Positions 45,977 to 55,056 are shown, numbered from the stretch's first letter. The stretch: DNA of 64,000 bases from Niabella pedocola (GCF_021044425.1 NZ_JAJNEC010000005.1:2046001-2110000), one strand, 5' to 3'. Translations and numbers: made by a program. Notes: a model not told the origin generated them from the sequence alone.

Positions 45977-48595
45977 TTACTCCCTAACTACAATTTCAAC
46001 TTGTTCTTCCAATTCAATTCGATTAGCAACTTCTATTCTTTCGTAAATCTCATTTTGCTTGCTGATCGCTTCTAAGCTAATAGCTAACGCAAATGGGACT
46101 TCTTTTGCGGTGTCTTTATCCCATCCCTTATGGCCAACTATTGCAAATGATAATTCTTCAGGCAGTACGTTTGATTTTAAAATAACCCAATCTTTTTGGG
46201 TAGCACTATCCTGCCGTTTAAAATCTGAAATCTTTCCATAAACAGGAGATGTTGAGATGGACCATTTAATCGAATCAGAGTCAATGGTTTCATCGTCGGG
46301 CTTTTCAAAGTGCTTAAGTACTCTTGCAGAAAAAGTCTTAAAATTTTCACCAAGTTTAGATGACTCCCAAGTTAACCACGAACCAAAGTAAGATTTAAGA
46401 CGTTTTCTGGTTCGACGAGGTGCAGCCGTGTATGTAAGGGTGACTTCGACTAAAACATCGAAGTCAGAACCAGCTCGCCTCAATTCCTGAGGAATGTTTA
46501 AAGAATATAAATTTGCTTGTTGAGCAGCGACTTTGCCCTCCGCGACAAATGTAATTCTATATGGAGTATTCTCTATAGCGCGGTTTACATCAGGTATCCC
46601 ATATCCTAAAAGCCGAAGTGCCTGCGTATCGGGATTATGAAAGACGTGTTCCGGTAAGCGTGCTGATTGAACCAAAAGCGCTTTGTAAAGTAGAGTACTA
46701 TCATTTGGAAATTTGATCGCTAATTTAGCTAATATATGCGCTACTTTAGGTGTTGCGAAAGACGTACCTATATCCCACCCAACGCGTCCAGCGCCGGTTT
46801 TTACCACTCGGGTGGATATGGTATCATGCTGTGTGATGATGTAACCATTTTTCTCTCTTAGAAAATCACCACCGTACTCAACTACCTCGGGTTTTATACA
46901 ACCCCACATTCCTGGGCCACTTCTTGAAAAAGAGGAAATATGGTCTTTTTTCCCAAACGACATTCTATCGGCATCTTCAAACTCAGCGTGACATACGGAT
47001 CCCACAGTCAGCCCTAATAGGCTTTGAGCAGGATTAGAAACCCTGGATGTAGGCTCAAACAAATAATCCGGGTAATTTCTCCCAGATTGAAGATGTTCTG
47101 TTATTCCCGGCCTATTGGGTATTCTGGTGGTGCTTCGAATATTGCCACATGCAAGGAGAAACAAAATGCCACGTTCATGCGTTAATTGGTCAATGGTTGC
47201 AGCCCAAGTCGACATGTGAACTGTCCTACATGTTCCGTCCGCAGCAACTGACATATTAAATATTCTGACGTCCTTGAAATCGTCTACAATCTCTTTCATC
47301 AATTGTGGTGGATACAACGATTGGGGTAGTTTATTTGAACTATTTAAAATCCTGGCATTCATTAAAAAACAAGGCGCTTGGTATTGACCACGTTCCGGAA
47401 TCTGATTCCCATAAAGAATTGCACCAGCTACTTTCGTTCCATGCCCTCCGTTTGGAACCTGATCTGAAGTGGTATTTTCTTCAGGAACATAGTTCATAGA
47501 GAGAGGCGATAAAACCGCTGGAGCAAGTAAAATATGTTCTTCCTGAATTCCGCTGTCGATTATGCATATCGTTGGCGCTTCCGGATTTGGTGCGATAATT
47601 TCTACATCCATCAAATTGTCGATGTCTGTTATTGTTTCCTCGACTTCAATATTATCAGCTTCACTAATTTCGAAAACATAAGCATACCCATTAATTAAAT
47701 CTTTTAACGCTTGCCCCGACATATTAGCACGAAAGCCAAAACTATCTTGCAGGTCAATGAAACTACTAACAATTTGGCCCTGGTAGAGAGTTTCTATAAA
47801 GTTGGTAAGAAAATCTTGTCGGCTTGCAGCAATCTCATCTCTTTGCATCTCTGCTTCCAGTAACTTCTTTTGCCATCTATTCAATTTCGCATTAAAGCTT
47901 TCATCTGTTTCACCTACCCGTTGAGCACGAAATGGCTTTCTTTCTCCTTGCAATTCGTTCTTTTCACTGTGTTTAGCAAGAGCTTGTAAGTAATCCTCAT
48001 CAGATTCGTCTTCAATCTTTAGAGGTCTTTCGGGAAGTTTTATATAACAAGCGATAGAGACATCAACGGTAAATTGATCGTCATCTGTAATACCAGCTAT
48101 GTATTTTTCTCTCAAACTTTCAGACAGGATATACTCAATTCTCCACTGGTTCCCCTGAACTATTTGCCATAATTTTGCAGCTTGATCTTTTGACCGACCA
48201 TTTTCATTAATAAATTTATCTATTTTATCTGCTAAGGATTGAAAGTTGTCGGTATTCGCGCCAATGATAAACCCATTTTCCTCTTCAGAAACAATTTCAA
48301 TTCCAAATCCTTTTAATGATTCGATGTCAAAATCTTTTGGATCTATTTGTAAGAATAACGGAACGGCATTTTCATCAAATATAGCAGGAAGTCCAAGATC
48401 CTCCCTTTTTCTCAAATAACTATTGTAATTCTGGAGAACATTTTGGGATTCGGCGGACAAGCGAGCTGCGTGCAATTGCCTGTTAAGCAAATTGGCTTCT
48501 GTCTGTGGATCAACATCCTTTTCTATGCGGCGTTTAGCAAATTTATATCGTCCGTCAATTTTTTGTTTAAGCGTTAGGTGTGGGAAATCTGGCAT
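45977..48595 (-). CDS. ietS: Subtilisin-like (S8) protease, IetS-like defence effector
   Basis: This is an 872-residue cytoplasmic protein without signal peptide. The S8 catalytic triad is complete: Asp about 345 (CIIDSGI), His about 383 (GGHGTKVAGAI), Ser about 611 (GTSFATPKVA). Before it are about 330 residues that are partly helical and charged; after it come about 190 residues of beta-rich sequence. It is 2 bp downstream of a AAA ATPase gene. An AAA ATPase plus subtilisin pair is the make-up of the IetAS anti-phage system. The protease is presumably held inactive or activated by the ATPase on infection. The gene is more AT-rich than the housekeeping genes. Confidence 0.82.
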   Translation of the reverse strand: MPDFPHLTLKQKIDGRYKFAKRRIEKDVDPQTEANLLNRQLHAARLSAESQNVLQNYNSYLRKREDLGLPAIFDENAVPLFLQIDPKDFDIESLKGFGIEIVSEEENGFIIGANTDNFQSLADKIDKFINENGRSKDQAAKLWQIVQGNQWRIEYILSESLREKYIAGITDDDQFTVDVSIACYIKLPERPLKIEDESDEDYLQALAKHSEKNELQGERKPFRAQRVGETDESFNAKLNRWQKKLLEAEMQRDEIAASRQDFLTNFIETLYQGQIVSSFIDLQDSFGFRANMSGQALKDLINGYAYVFEISEADNIEVEETITDIDNLMDVEIIAPNPEAPTICIIDSGIQEEHILLAPAVLSPLSMNYVPEENTTSDQVPNGGHGTKVAGAILYGNQIPERGQYQAPCFLMNARILNSSNKLPQSLYPPQLMKEIVDDFKDVRIFNMSVAADGTCRTVHMSTWAATIDQLTHERGILFLLACGNIRSTTRIPNRPGITEHLQSGRNYPDYLFEPTSRVSNPAQSLLGLTVGSVCHAEFEDADRMSFGKKDHISSFSRSGPGMWGCIKPEVVEYGGDFLREKNGYIITQHDTISTRVVKTGAGRVGWDIGTSFATPKVAHILAKLAIKFPNDSTLLYKALLVQSARLPEHVFHNPDTQALRLLGYGIPDVNRAIENTPYRITFVAEGKVAAQQANLYSLNIPQELRRAGSDFDVLVEVTLTYTAAPRRTRKRLKSYFGSWLTWESSKLGENFKTFSARVLKHFEKPDDETIDSDSIKWSISTSPVYGKISDFKRQDSATQKDWVILKSNVLPEELSFAIVGHKGWDKDTAKEVPFALAISLEAISKQNEIYERIEVANRIELEEQVEIVVRE

Positions 48596-48597
48596 TT

Positions 48598-49593
48598 TTA
48601 TTTGTTATAAAGTTCGTTCTCCGCTAGCGATATATCGAAGAAGACGTCTTTGATGATGCCTTCTCCTTGTATTACAGAAGACTTAGCTGCATCCTGGGCC
48701 ACTTTTACAACTAACGCTGAAGAAAAACCTTCGAGTTGTTGAGCGACTTTATCCCAATTTAGTCGTTTATCAATCTTCATCGAACCGAGAGTAGTTTTTA
48801 ATAGACGTAAAATTTCGCTTTTACCTGGTTTGGGAAGCTCTATTATGTCATCAAATCTCCTGAATATGGCATTGTCAATTGAGCCTTCCAAATTAGTGGT
48901 TGCGATGATCAAGCCTGGTCCTTTGAAATCTTCCAACACATTCAATAAAATATTAACAACTCTGTGCATTTCTCCGACGTCATGCTTGCCGAGTCTTGAT
49001 TTTGCAATAAAATCAAATTCATCTAGCAGGAGTACACTAGGGTAAGTTTTTATTGAATCAAATAACTTGGACAGATTACTTGCAGATTCTCCTAAATAAG
49101 ATGACACTACTGCCTCGAACTTGACTTTTAAGAACGGCAGCCCAATGTTCCAAGCAATTCTTTCAGCACTCATACTTTTACCACAACCGGGATAACCATG
49201 AAAAAGAATACGTCTTCGAGGGTGAAGACCAAAATGAGCAAGTCTTTCACGGGCCAAAAATTCCTTTTCAATTCTGCTGATTTTTGCTTCCACTTCTTCA
49301 GCAAGAATCATCTCATGCCTTAAAAACGCTCTCTCAACCTCTATCGCTAAAGGAATATTACTCCGTTTGTCAGTTGGAATAAGTACTGAACCACCGAAAA
49401 TATTTCTAAGTTCCCCATTGATTGATTCATTAGTTTTGAGGTTTCTGTCAAGGATATTTTTTAGACGCCCAGCTAATTTTTCATGTCCTTTTTTCCTTTC
49501 ATCTTCAATAATGGCTTCAGCAACTAAAACGATATCATCGTTCGGTACCCCATCAATGGATCTAAAAAGACGTAGAAGTAAATCCTGATTCAT
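48598..49593 (-). CDS. ietA: AAA-family ATPase, IetA-like partner of the subtilisin
   Basis: This is an AAA ATPase of about 331 residues with Walker A GYPGCGKS near residue 136, Walker B SVLLLDEFD near 200, sensor-1 region LIIATTNLEGS, and arginine-finger region AIFRRFDDIIELPKP. The N-terminal roughly 90 residues are helical and charged. The start at Met 21 of the open frame is chosen because TATATTTG and TATTTTTG -7-like elements lie between it and the more upstream ATG. Directly upstream is the decayed fragment of a HEPN-type gene. It is coupled to the S8 protease gene and is inferred to regulate that protease. Confidence 0.82.
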   Translation of the reverse strand: MNQDLLLRLFRSIDGVPNDDIVLVAEAIIEDERKKGHEKLAGRLKNILDRNLKTNESINGELRNIFGGSVLIPTDKRSNIPLAIEVERAFLRHEMILAEEVEAKISRIEKEFLARERLAHFGLHPRRRILFHGYPGCGKSMSAERIAWNIGLPFLKVKFEAVVSSYLGESASNLSKLFDSIKTYPSVLLLDEFDFIAKSRLGKHDVGEMHRVVNILLNVLEDFKGPGLIIATTNLEGSIDNAIFRRFDDIIELPKPGKSEILRLLKTTLGSMKIDKRLNWDKVAQQLEGFSSALVVKVAQDAAKSSVIQGEGIIKDVFFDISLAENELYNK

Positions 49594-49653
49594 ATCGTTT
49601 CCGTAATATATAGCAAATATATCAAAAATACGCTTCCTATATATTAAAGGCAT

Positions 49654-49818
49654 CTACAACCCCAATACAATAAAAACAGTATAATTTTTAGAAGGCCCTA
49701 AAGAGCAAATTAGTGTATTTTTAACAACTAAACCAACCGATTTGTTACCTAATCCTTTGATAATAGTTCCTTTAGAGTCCTTCTTTAAATCAATGTAGAA
49801 CTCAATCGCAGGCAAGGC
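49654..49818 (-). pseudogene. Decayed N-terminal fragment of the HEPN (ApeA-like) gene
   Basis: The minus strand reads an open stretch of about 54 codons containing EFYIDLKKDSKGTIIKGLGN, which aligns with AFYNNLKKDAEGTILKGLGN at residues 13-32 of the 473-residue protein encoded at 50796-52217. Nucleotide similarity is visible over the same stretch. Homology fades after GLGN, and the frame ends in TAG immediately before the first ATG of the AAA ATPase frame. It starts after a TGA with no ATG. It is therefore a relic of a second, related gene cut off by rearrangement. Confidence 0.65.
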
Positions 49819-49865
49819 TCATTTCTACCAATTTTCATAAAACAGCATCGGTTTAAATTCAACCT

Positions 49866-50783
49866 TTAAAATTTGGGATTATTGCCTTTAAGTATCGTTA
49901 AGAAATCTTCCTTAGGGATAATTTTCTCCTTTTGATACCAGTAAATAAAGTTTTCATCGAGACCAGGTAAACGATCAATAAAAACTGGGAAAGTCATGGC
50001 ATCAATAAATTTTCTCCAGTTCTTTTTAACTAATGTGACATTCTTAAAATAATCATTTTCGATATTCGAATATTTTACAACGAAACCATCTTTCTCAAAT
50101 TTTTTGAAATTCATTACTCCATACATGTTTGCAAAATTCAATCTTACTATATTTTCCATTTCACGACGGAGTTTTGAAAAGTCAATAGCAGTTGAGAACT
50201 TATACAAAAAATAGTTCCCATTTTGACACTCATACGTATTGTCTGCATTGAAACTCATAAAGAAAGGGTCATCAAATAAAGCATCCCGAAAATCATCAAA
50301 ATTATATTCCCTTAAACCATTCACTGCATCGGGCAGACTTATTTCAATACTCAAATTCTTTTTAATCAAAGCATATTTTACTTGGCACTTGTTTGCCAGA
50401 TTTTCACCATTTAACACCCAAATCATATTCTTGCTTCCATAAAACATTTCCCGGTCTACAATTTCATCCAATTTAATTGGGCTGTTCTGGATTTCGATTA
50501 CCAGTCCATTTCCCAATCTAACATCTGCTCTATGAACAACGCTGTTAATATCCTTTATCACTACCTCTCTAAATTCAATAGGAAAAAGATCCTGCCAACC
50601 GAAGTGCCATTCACTCATAGGTTCATACCAAGAATCGCAATTTCTACTTTTATGTTTCCAATGCTTTTCTTTAAAATGTCCAAAATGTCCAATAACTATT
50701 GAATTACATTCCGGACATAAAGCAATTTGGCCGGAATATTCGACTTCAATTTTGCTTCCTGCTTCATTTTTTGCGTATCTCAT
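49866..50783 (-). CDS. CoiA-like protein: zinc-finger plus PD-(D/E)xK-type nuclease
   Basis: This is a protein of about 305 residues. The N-terminus has a Cys pair (CPECN) and a His/Cys cluster (HFKEKHWKHKSRNC) of the CoiA zinc-finger type. Next come SEWHFGWQDLFP, then HRADVRLGNGLVIEIQNSPI with the Asp and Glu-x-Gln of a PD-(D/E)xK-like nuclease site (about 88-102), then REMFYGSKNMIWVLNGE. Known CoiA proteins act in DNA uptake and recombination, but CoiA-like nucleases also occur in defence islands. It is 12 bp downstream of the HEPN gene, so the two form an operon. The ATG at 50783 is used in place of an upstream TTG. Confidence 0.72.
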   Translation of the reverse strand: MRYAKNEAGSKIEVEYSGQIALCPECNSIVIGHFGHFKEKHWKHKSRNCDSWYEPMSEWHFGWQDLFPIEFREVVIKDINSVVHRADVRLGNGLVIEIQNSPIKLDEIVDREMFYGSKNMIWVLNGENLANKCQVKYALIKKNLSIEISLPDAVNGLREYNFDDFRDALFDDPFFMSFNADNTYECQNGNYFLYKFSTAIDFSKLRREMENIVRLNFANMYGVMNFKKFEKDGFVVKYSNIENDYFKNVTLVKKNWRKFIDAMTFPVFIDRLPGLDENFIYWYQKEKIIPKEDFLTILKGNNPKF

Positions 50784-50795
50784 AGTGAGCAAAAT

Positions 50796-52217
50796 TTATA
50801 CTTTTCTAAAATACTTTTGATTACACTTGTAACCGGTTTCTTTCTCATAAATCTTAGGATAGTTAAATACATAGCCGTTAAAACCAATGTATCTTAGCAA
50901 TAAAATACTGAGCAACGTATAAAGGCTGAGCGAACCGTAATATAAATCCTGATCCTGAACCTCTATTTTTCTGCTTTTTCCTAGTTCCCGATAATCAGGA
51001 ACTCTGCCATGCAAGAAATCGTTCCTGGAATTAATAATTTTCTCATCAGTACTATCCAGGTTAATGCCTAACGCCCTAAATGGGGCCAACAGCTTTTCCT
51101 TATTAGTCATCTGATTTATATTCTCGATCTTTCCCTTCAATGTTTTGTGATCTTTTACATGTTCATTACCTTGATACTTATCAAGGACTGCACTAAGATC
51201 GGAGCGAAGAGTCCGACTTGTTGTTTTGTCAGTTATCGGTAAATATCGTTCGGGGGTTTCATTTGTTATAATATCGGTTATAGCTTCTAACGCTACAGAA
51301 AATCCAATAGGCCTTAATAATAAATTTGTGCTATTTGATTCGATGATTAATAGAATTACAGAAAAAAAATCTTCTGATGCAAGCATCTTTTTGCATAACG
51401 CGGAGAAAATATCAACGCTTACTTTTTTCAATAATTTATGTTTGTAAAAATATTCAGCATCCCGTTTATTAATGGATAACCAACCAAAAGGATTTGCGCT
51501 CGTAGGAAATAATACAGAATTGATTTCCTTTTGGCGGGTTTGAAATCTAAATTTACTAATCTTATCTAATGATTTGTGTGAGCAGATAAAGAAGCAACAT
51601 TCATTTCCGGGATAATAACCTGTAATGTACCCAAGTGCAACGGCAACAATATGAACCTTCCAAGAAAAATCCCGAAACGCTTGTTTGACCCTGGATTGGA
51701 TAACCAGAAAGCGATTCTTTTCTTCATCATCATCCAAATACATTTCAATAACTTCATTGTCCAAGTAAATAGTTGTGCCTAATCGTGTCTGTTTATTTTC
51801 GTCGATATTAAAAAAGCGTGATTCCAGAATAAAGAAGAAGTCAAATCCTTTTTTTACAGGTATTAAAACTTTGTGATATCCGATCGTTTTATCTGAAAAT
51901 CCCTTCGAGCTAATTGCTTCAGGTGTTCCTTTTAACTTATCTGATCGAGAGTAAATAAAAAAATCTTTCAAGCATAAAACCCTGTTTTCGGGGGTGTGAA
52001 CTTCTACGTTTTTAAAGCTTCCAAATTGATTTACTTTTCTAATGCGCCTACCTTTATTCTCCAATAAAATTTCAAACTTTTTATTACGATATGTAATTTT
52101 CGCAAGGGTGTCGTTATATGCATTACCTAACCCTTTCAATATAGTTCCTTCAGCATCTTTTTTTAAATTATTATAAAACGCAATAGTATTCTTATTGAAA
52201 ACAATTATCTCAGACAT
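50796..52217 (-). CDS. HEPN-motif protein, ApeA-like candidate RNase
   Basis: This is a 473-residue cytoplasmic protein. The N-terminal 280 residues are beta-rich and resemble the ApeA N-terminal type. The C-terminal part is helical and carries RNDFLHGRVPD, a HEPN Rx4H motif (Arg about 398, His about 403), as in many defence ribonucleases such as ApeA. I am confident of the motif but less so of the family. The gene is first in a two-gene operon with the CoiA-like nuclease. A broken paralogue of its first 35 codons lies at 49.7 kb. HEPN-dependent RNA cleavage on phage infection is the likeliest role (inference). Confidence 0.62.
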   Translation of the reverse strand: MSEIIVFNKNTIAFYNNLKKDAEGTILKGLGNAYNDTLAKITYRNKKFEILLENKGRRIRKVNQFGSFKNVEVHTPENRVLCLKDFFIYSRSDKLKGTPEAISSKGFSDKTIGYHKVLIPVKKGFDFFFILESRFFNIDENKQTRLGTTIYLDNEVIEMYLDDDEEKNRFLVIQSRVKQAFRDFSWKVHIVAVALGYITGYYPGNECCFFICSHKSLDKISKFRFQTRQKEINSVLFPTSANPFGWLSINKRDAEYFYKHKLLKKVSVDIFSALCKKMLASEDFFSVILLIIESNSTNLLLRPIGFSVALEAITDIITNETPERYLPITDKTTSRTLRSDLSAVLDKYQGNEHVKDHKTLKGKIENINQMTNKEKLLAPFRALGINLDSTDEKIINSRNDFLHGRVPDYRELGKSRKIEVQDQDLYYGSLSLYTLLSILLLRYIGFNGYVFNYPKIYEKETGYKCNQKYFRKV

Positions 52218-52239
52218 AAAATTCTATTCGATTGATATG

Positions 52240-52500
52240 TTATCCATTCCTTTTTTCCTTCCGCTTTATACTCTCTTTTCCCTGCTCAAGTGCTTTGCAC
52301 TGCCATAAATATAACTCCATATTATCTAAATCCTCGCCAATGTACCATGCTCATCTCCAGTCGATCTGGTAAACCGTATGGATAATGATTTTTGACATAT
52401 TTTTTGCTGTAAGCTCGTCATTCTCACACTAAAAGCTGATTATATAAATAAACGGCAAGCTCCGTTGCAACCGATTCTTCCCATTCAAATGTAAAATGGC
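52240..52500 (-). pseudogene. Degraded protein-coding remnant of unknown family
   Basis: The minus strand holds coding-like pieces in shifted frames: FEWEESVATELAVYLYNQLL (then stop), DELTAKNMSKIIIHTVYQ..DW (then TGA), and NMELYLWQCKALEQGKE to a final stop. Their amino-acid composition looks like real protein, and together they fill the 319-bp gap between the HEPN and AbiEii genes. I do not recognise the family. A frameshift and at least one in-frame stop make an active gene unlikely. Confidence 0.42.
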
Positions 52501-52536
52501 GTTAGGCTGGATCTGTAGTTCTCAGCTTATAGCTGT

Positions 52537-53493
52537 TTACATAAGATGTATGTAATTGGCAATGCGCTCTAAAATTTCTGAAAGAGAAGGCTGGCCTTTG
52601 TAGTAAAGATCCCGGGAGGACTGGTACCGCAGTTCAAGGCTGGCCCGGATCTGGGTATTGGTAAGCAAAAATGCTTCGTTTTCTTTGGCCGGTATTTCCA
52701 GGTCAGGCTTTGGAAATCGCCTTTTTTTGTGTTCCTGGTATGCGTCTGTTCCCAAAAAATCAATTACAGACTGCTGGCCCAGTAAGCAATAAATATCATA
52801 ATACTGTCGCATATAGTTGTTGCTGGCTTTCCCGGTTGCTTGTTCTACCCGGTATTTGGTGGCAATGGTCTGTAATTTTTCAACAAAGGTGTATCGTGGG
52901 TCGTAGCAAATGATTTCCTTTGCCCGGTTGTCCTTCATGGAAAAGGCTGCCAGGCTTTTAGCCTTTTCATAGGCCCAGGATGTTATTGTTACCGGTTTGT
53001 TGGGCATTACGGTATCATACCCGGCTTCCAGTAAAATGCCATCTTTAATGCCCTGGCGGGTTGCCGTCAACTGGTGATAAAACAATCGGATGCCACCACT
53101 ATTATAGTTTTTTGTATTGTCGTATTCGGTATCGCGCGTTACCTTAATTATTCCAGGTATGTTTATTTCCGCTGCCAGTTGGTCGTAATACTCCTTTTTC
53201 TTTTGAGAATTAGCTGGTTTCTCGTTTTTTGGATTTTCGTTGATGCCTAATACTGCTGGCGGATCAATATGGATATCTATATCTTCAGAAAAGCGGTCAA
53301 TGATTCCATACGCTTTGGATAAAGAGGTTCCTCCTTTCAACTGGAAGCTATATCCCTGTTTTTTTAGCCCGTACAGGCTGTGCATTATCCAGTAATCTTT
53401 TTCAATAAGTGTGTCCAGTATTCCAGTCTCATCTTGTAATATCCGGAGCAGGTCACCAAAATCATTATGTTCGTGCAGGTATATTTCTTCCAT
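52537..53493 (-). CDS. abiEii: AbiEii-type nucleotidyltransferase toxin
   Basis: This is a 318-residue protein of the AbiEii/AbiGii (DUF1814) family. The nucleotidyltransferase motif FQLKGGTSLSKAYGIIDRFSEDIDIHI near 50-78 has the GGTSL and SEDxD pattern, followed by KGIxLEAG-like and KLQTIATKYR segments. The toxin blocks growth, probably by adding nucleotides to tRNA, and acts in phage abortive infection. It is 3 bp downstream of the antitoxin gene. Its codon and base use look closer to the chromosome than the AT-rich genes on its left. Confidence 0.9.
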   Translation of the reverse strand: MEEIYLHEHNDFGDLLRILQDETGILDTLIEKDYWIMHSLYGLKKQGYSFQLKGGTSLSKAYGIIDRFSEDIDIHIDPPAVLGINENPKNEKPANSQKKKEYYDQLAAEINIPGIIKVTRDTEYDNTKNYNSGGIRLFYHQLTATRQGIKDGILLEAGYDTVMPNKPVTITSWAYEKAKSLAAFSMKDNRAKEIICYDPRYTFVEKLQTIATKYRVEQATGKASNNYMRQYYDIYCLLGQQSVIDFLGTDAYQEHKKRRFPKPDLEIPAKENEAFLLTNTQIRASLELRYQSSRDLYYKGQPSLSEILERIANYIHLM

Positions 53494-53496
53494 AGT

Positions 53497-54069
53497 TTAT
53501 GCCAACAAAGAATTAAAAAATTTGACGGTAGCAACCTTTCCAAACCGGTTCACCAATGCTTTGAGCCGGCGCGCATCCATGCCTTTTGTTTTTTCTTTTA
53601 CTTTCTCCAGCACAACATCACGATCCTCTGCCAGTTCGTTTATGTTATTTACAAGGTCCACCAACAGAAACTCATCTGTTACTTTCAGCGGTACATAAGG
53701 CTTGCGAACAAAATTAAAAACACGGTTCCCCAATTTAAATTGCCCATGACGTTTCGTATTATATACCCTTTTGGCATTGTATAGTTGAGTGGTTCCTACA
53801 CCCAGGGTATTGTAGTCGTTATAGGAAGTAAGAAGAAAGTTTGTATCTTTTAAAAAGGACGTTATCAGCTCTTTGTCATTGGCCGGTGCTTTGCCAAACA
53901 CGGTCTGTTTAGGCACATAATAAAGTCCTCCGGAAAGTTTTTCCAAGGTTCCGTCTGTTACCAGTTGTTGCAAATGCCGGTCTACAGATTTAGACCATTT
54001 CTCTAAATCCCGCCGCCGGTATACCTCACCCGGCCTTAAATTTCTTTTTAAAGCCTGTAACTTACTCAT
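53497..54069 (-). CDS. abiEi: AbiEi-type antitoxin, DUF6088-like
   Basis: This is a protein of about 190 residues. A winged-helix N-terminus (VYRRRDLEKWSKSVDRHLQQLVTDGTLEKLSGGLYYVP) is followed by an AbiEi-like body ending VVLEKVKEKTKGMDARRLKALVNRFGKVATVKFF. It represses its own operon and counteracts the toxin encoded 3 bp downstream, without direct binding (type IV toxin-antitoxin). The start at Met 6 of the open frame is chosen because a TACCTTTG -7 element lies 4 bp before it. Confidence 0.85.
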   Translation of the reverse strand: MSKLQALKRNLRPGEVYRRRDLEKWSKSVDRHLQQLVTDGTLEKLSGGLYYVPKQTVFGKAPANDKELITSFLKDTNFLLTSYNDYNTLGVGTTQLYNAKRVYNTKRHGQFKLGNRVFNFVRKPYVPLKVTDEFLLVDLVNNINELAEDRDVVLEKVKEKTKGMDARRLKALVNRFGKVATVKFFNSLLA

Positions 54070-54073
54070 AATG

Positions 54074-54104
54074 CAAAGGTACAAATAAAGGAAAATGTAT
54101 GAAA
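54074..54104 (-). promoter_or_regulatory. Promoter of the AbiE operon
   Basis: On the minus strand TTTC (one mismatch to TTTG) at 54101-54104, 19 bp, then TACCTTTG at 54074-54081. The -7 element ends 4 bp before the antitoxin ATG, so transcription probably starts at or next to the start codon. Confidence 0.6.
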
Positions 54105-54359
54105 AATAATTAAAAATTCATGCAAATATTGTCATATAAAATTTATTATCAGTGTGTTATATTATAAGTCAATAAATGACAATAATCCGACAAATTGCTC
54201 AAAATCCAAATTTGGAAGAGATAGGGACCTCTTAAAAGGATGTTTCTTGCTGTGTATCTAATATGCTAAGTAAAAAAGGCCTGCCTTTGAAAAAGCTGGC
54301 CGTTGCTAACCTATGAAAAACACCAGTTCCAAGATACAAAAAATCAAAGAACACGAGTG

Positions 54360-55037
54360 CTACTTTTGTTTTAGCACGTTTAAATCAGAAAAGAAGCCCT
54401 CGGTTCCAACATCCACCCATAGTCCGATGGCTCCAGTCGCCCCTGGCCCAAGCTTCGGGTCGTTTACCACAAGAGTGGGCTGCTTGCTGCCATTAAGAAA
54501 CAGTCGGGCCTGCTCACCCGTCACCTCAATACGCATCGTGATCCACTGATTTAACGCCATATCAGCATAGGATTCATACCGCTCTGGTGATTCCTTGCGC
54601 AACCGGTCAAATTTGTAATCCGGATAGGCATAATACTGTACGGAATGGTTCCTGCGCACCTGATCATCGGCTCTTCCATTTGTGGGTCTTAGATATATGC
54701 TCTCGTATCTTGTATTGCTGTCATTAATATGGAAGGCAATGCCGATGAAGCCTCTTGCAAATTCTGGTGCGTTGGGGAGCAGCCTGCTAAGCACTTTCAC
54801 TTCGATAGTGCCGTTTTTGAAATGAACACCGGTTAACCTGGCAAAGGTCGGCTCATCCACAGCTTTTATGGATGAATCTTTAACAACCCTTACAGCATCC
54901 TTGCCCATTATTTTTACCTTAGAAACGGAAATCTTATTCGCTGTCAGCGTATACTGCCCCAGCTTAACGGATTGTGCAAACAGCTCCAAAGAGCTAAATA
55001 ATAAAGTAAGAACCAACACCGAAATTAGCTTTTCCAT
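54360..55037 (-). CDS. Exported concanavalin-like (DUF1080-like) lectin/hydrolase-fold protein
   Basis: This is a protein of about 225 residues with a signal peptide (ending LELFAQ) and one jelly-roll domain. It has GTIEVKVLSR, RGFIGIAFHINDSNTRYESIYLRPTNGRADDQ, QWITMRIEVTGEQARLFLNG and GAIGLWVDVGTEGFFSDLNV. This pattern is typical of the 3-keto-disaccharide hydrolase/DUF1080 and LamG-like group. It should be periplasmic or secreted and bind or cut a sugar. The ATG at 55037 begins the signal peptide. It lies downstream of the NADP-binding gene in the same direction. Confidence 0.68.
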   Translation of the reverse strand: MEKLISVLVLTLLFSSLELFAQSVKLGQYTLTANKISVSKVKIMGKDAVRVVKDSSIKAVDEPTFARLTGVHFKNGTIEVKVLSRLLPNAPEFARGFIGIAFHINDSNTRYESIYLRPTNGRADDQVRRNHSVQYYAYPDYKFDRLRKESPERYESYADMALNQWITMRIEVTGEQARLFLNGSKQPTLVVNDPKLGPGATGAIGLWVDVGTEGFFSDLNVLKQK

Positions 55038-55056
55038 GATTTTATATTTAACCGGA

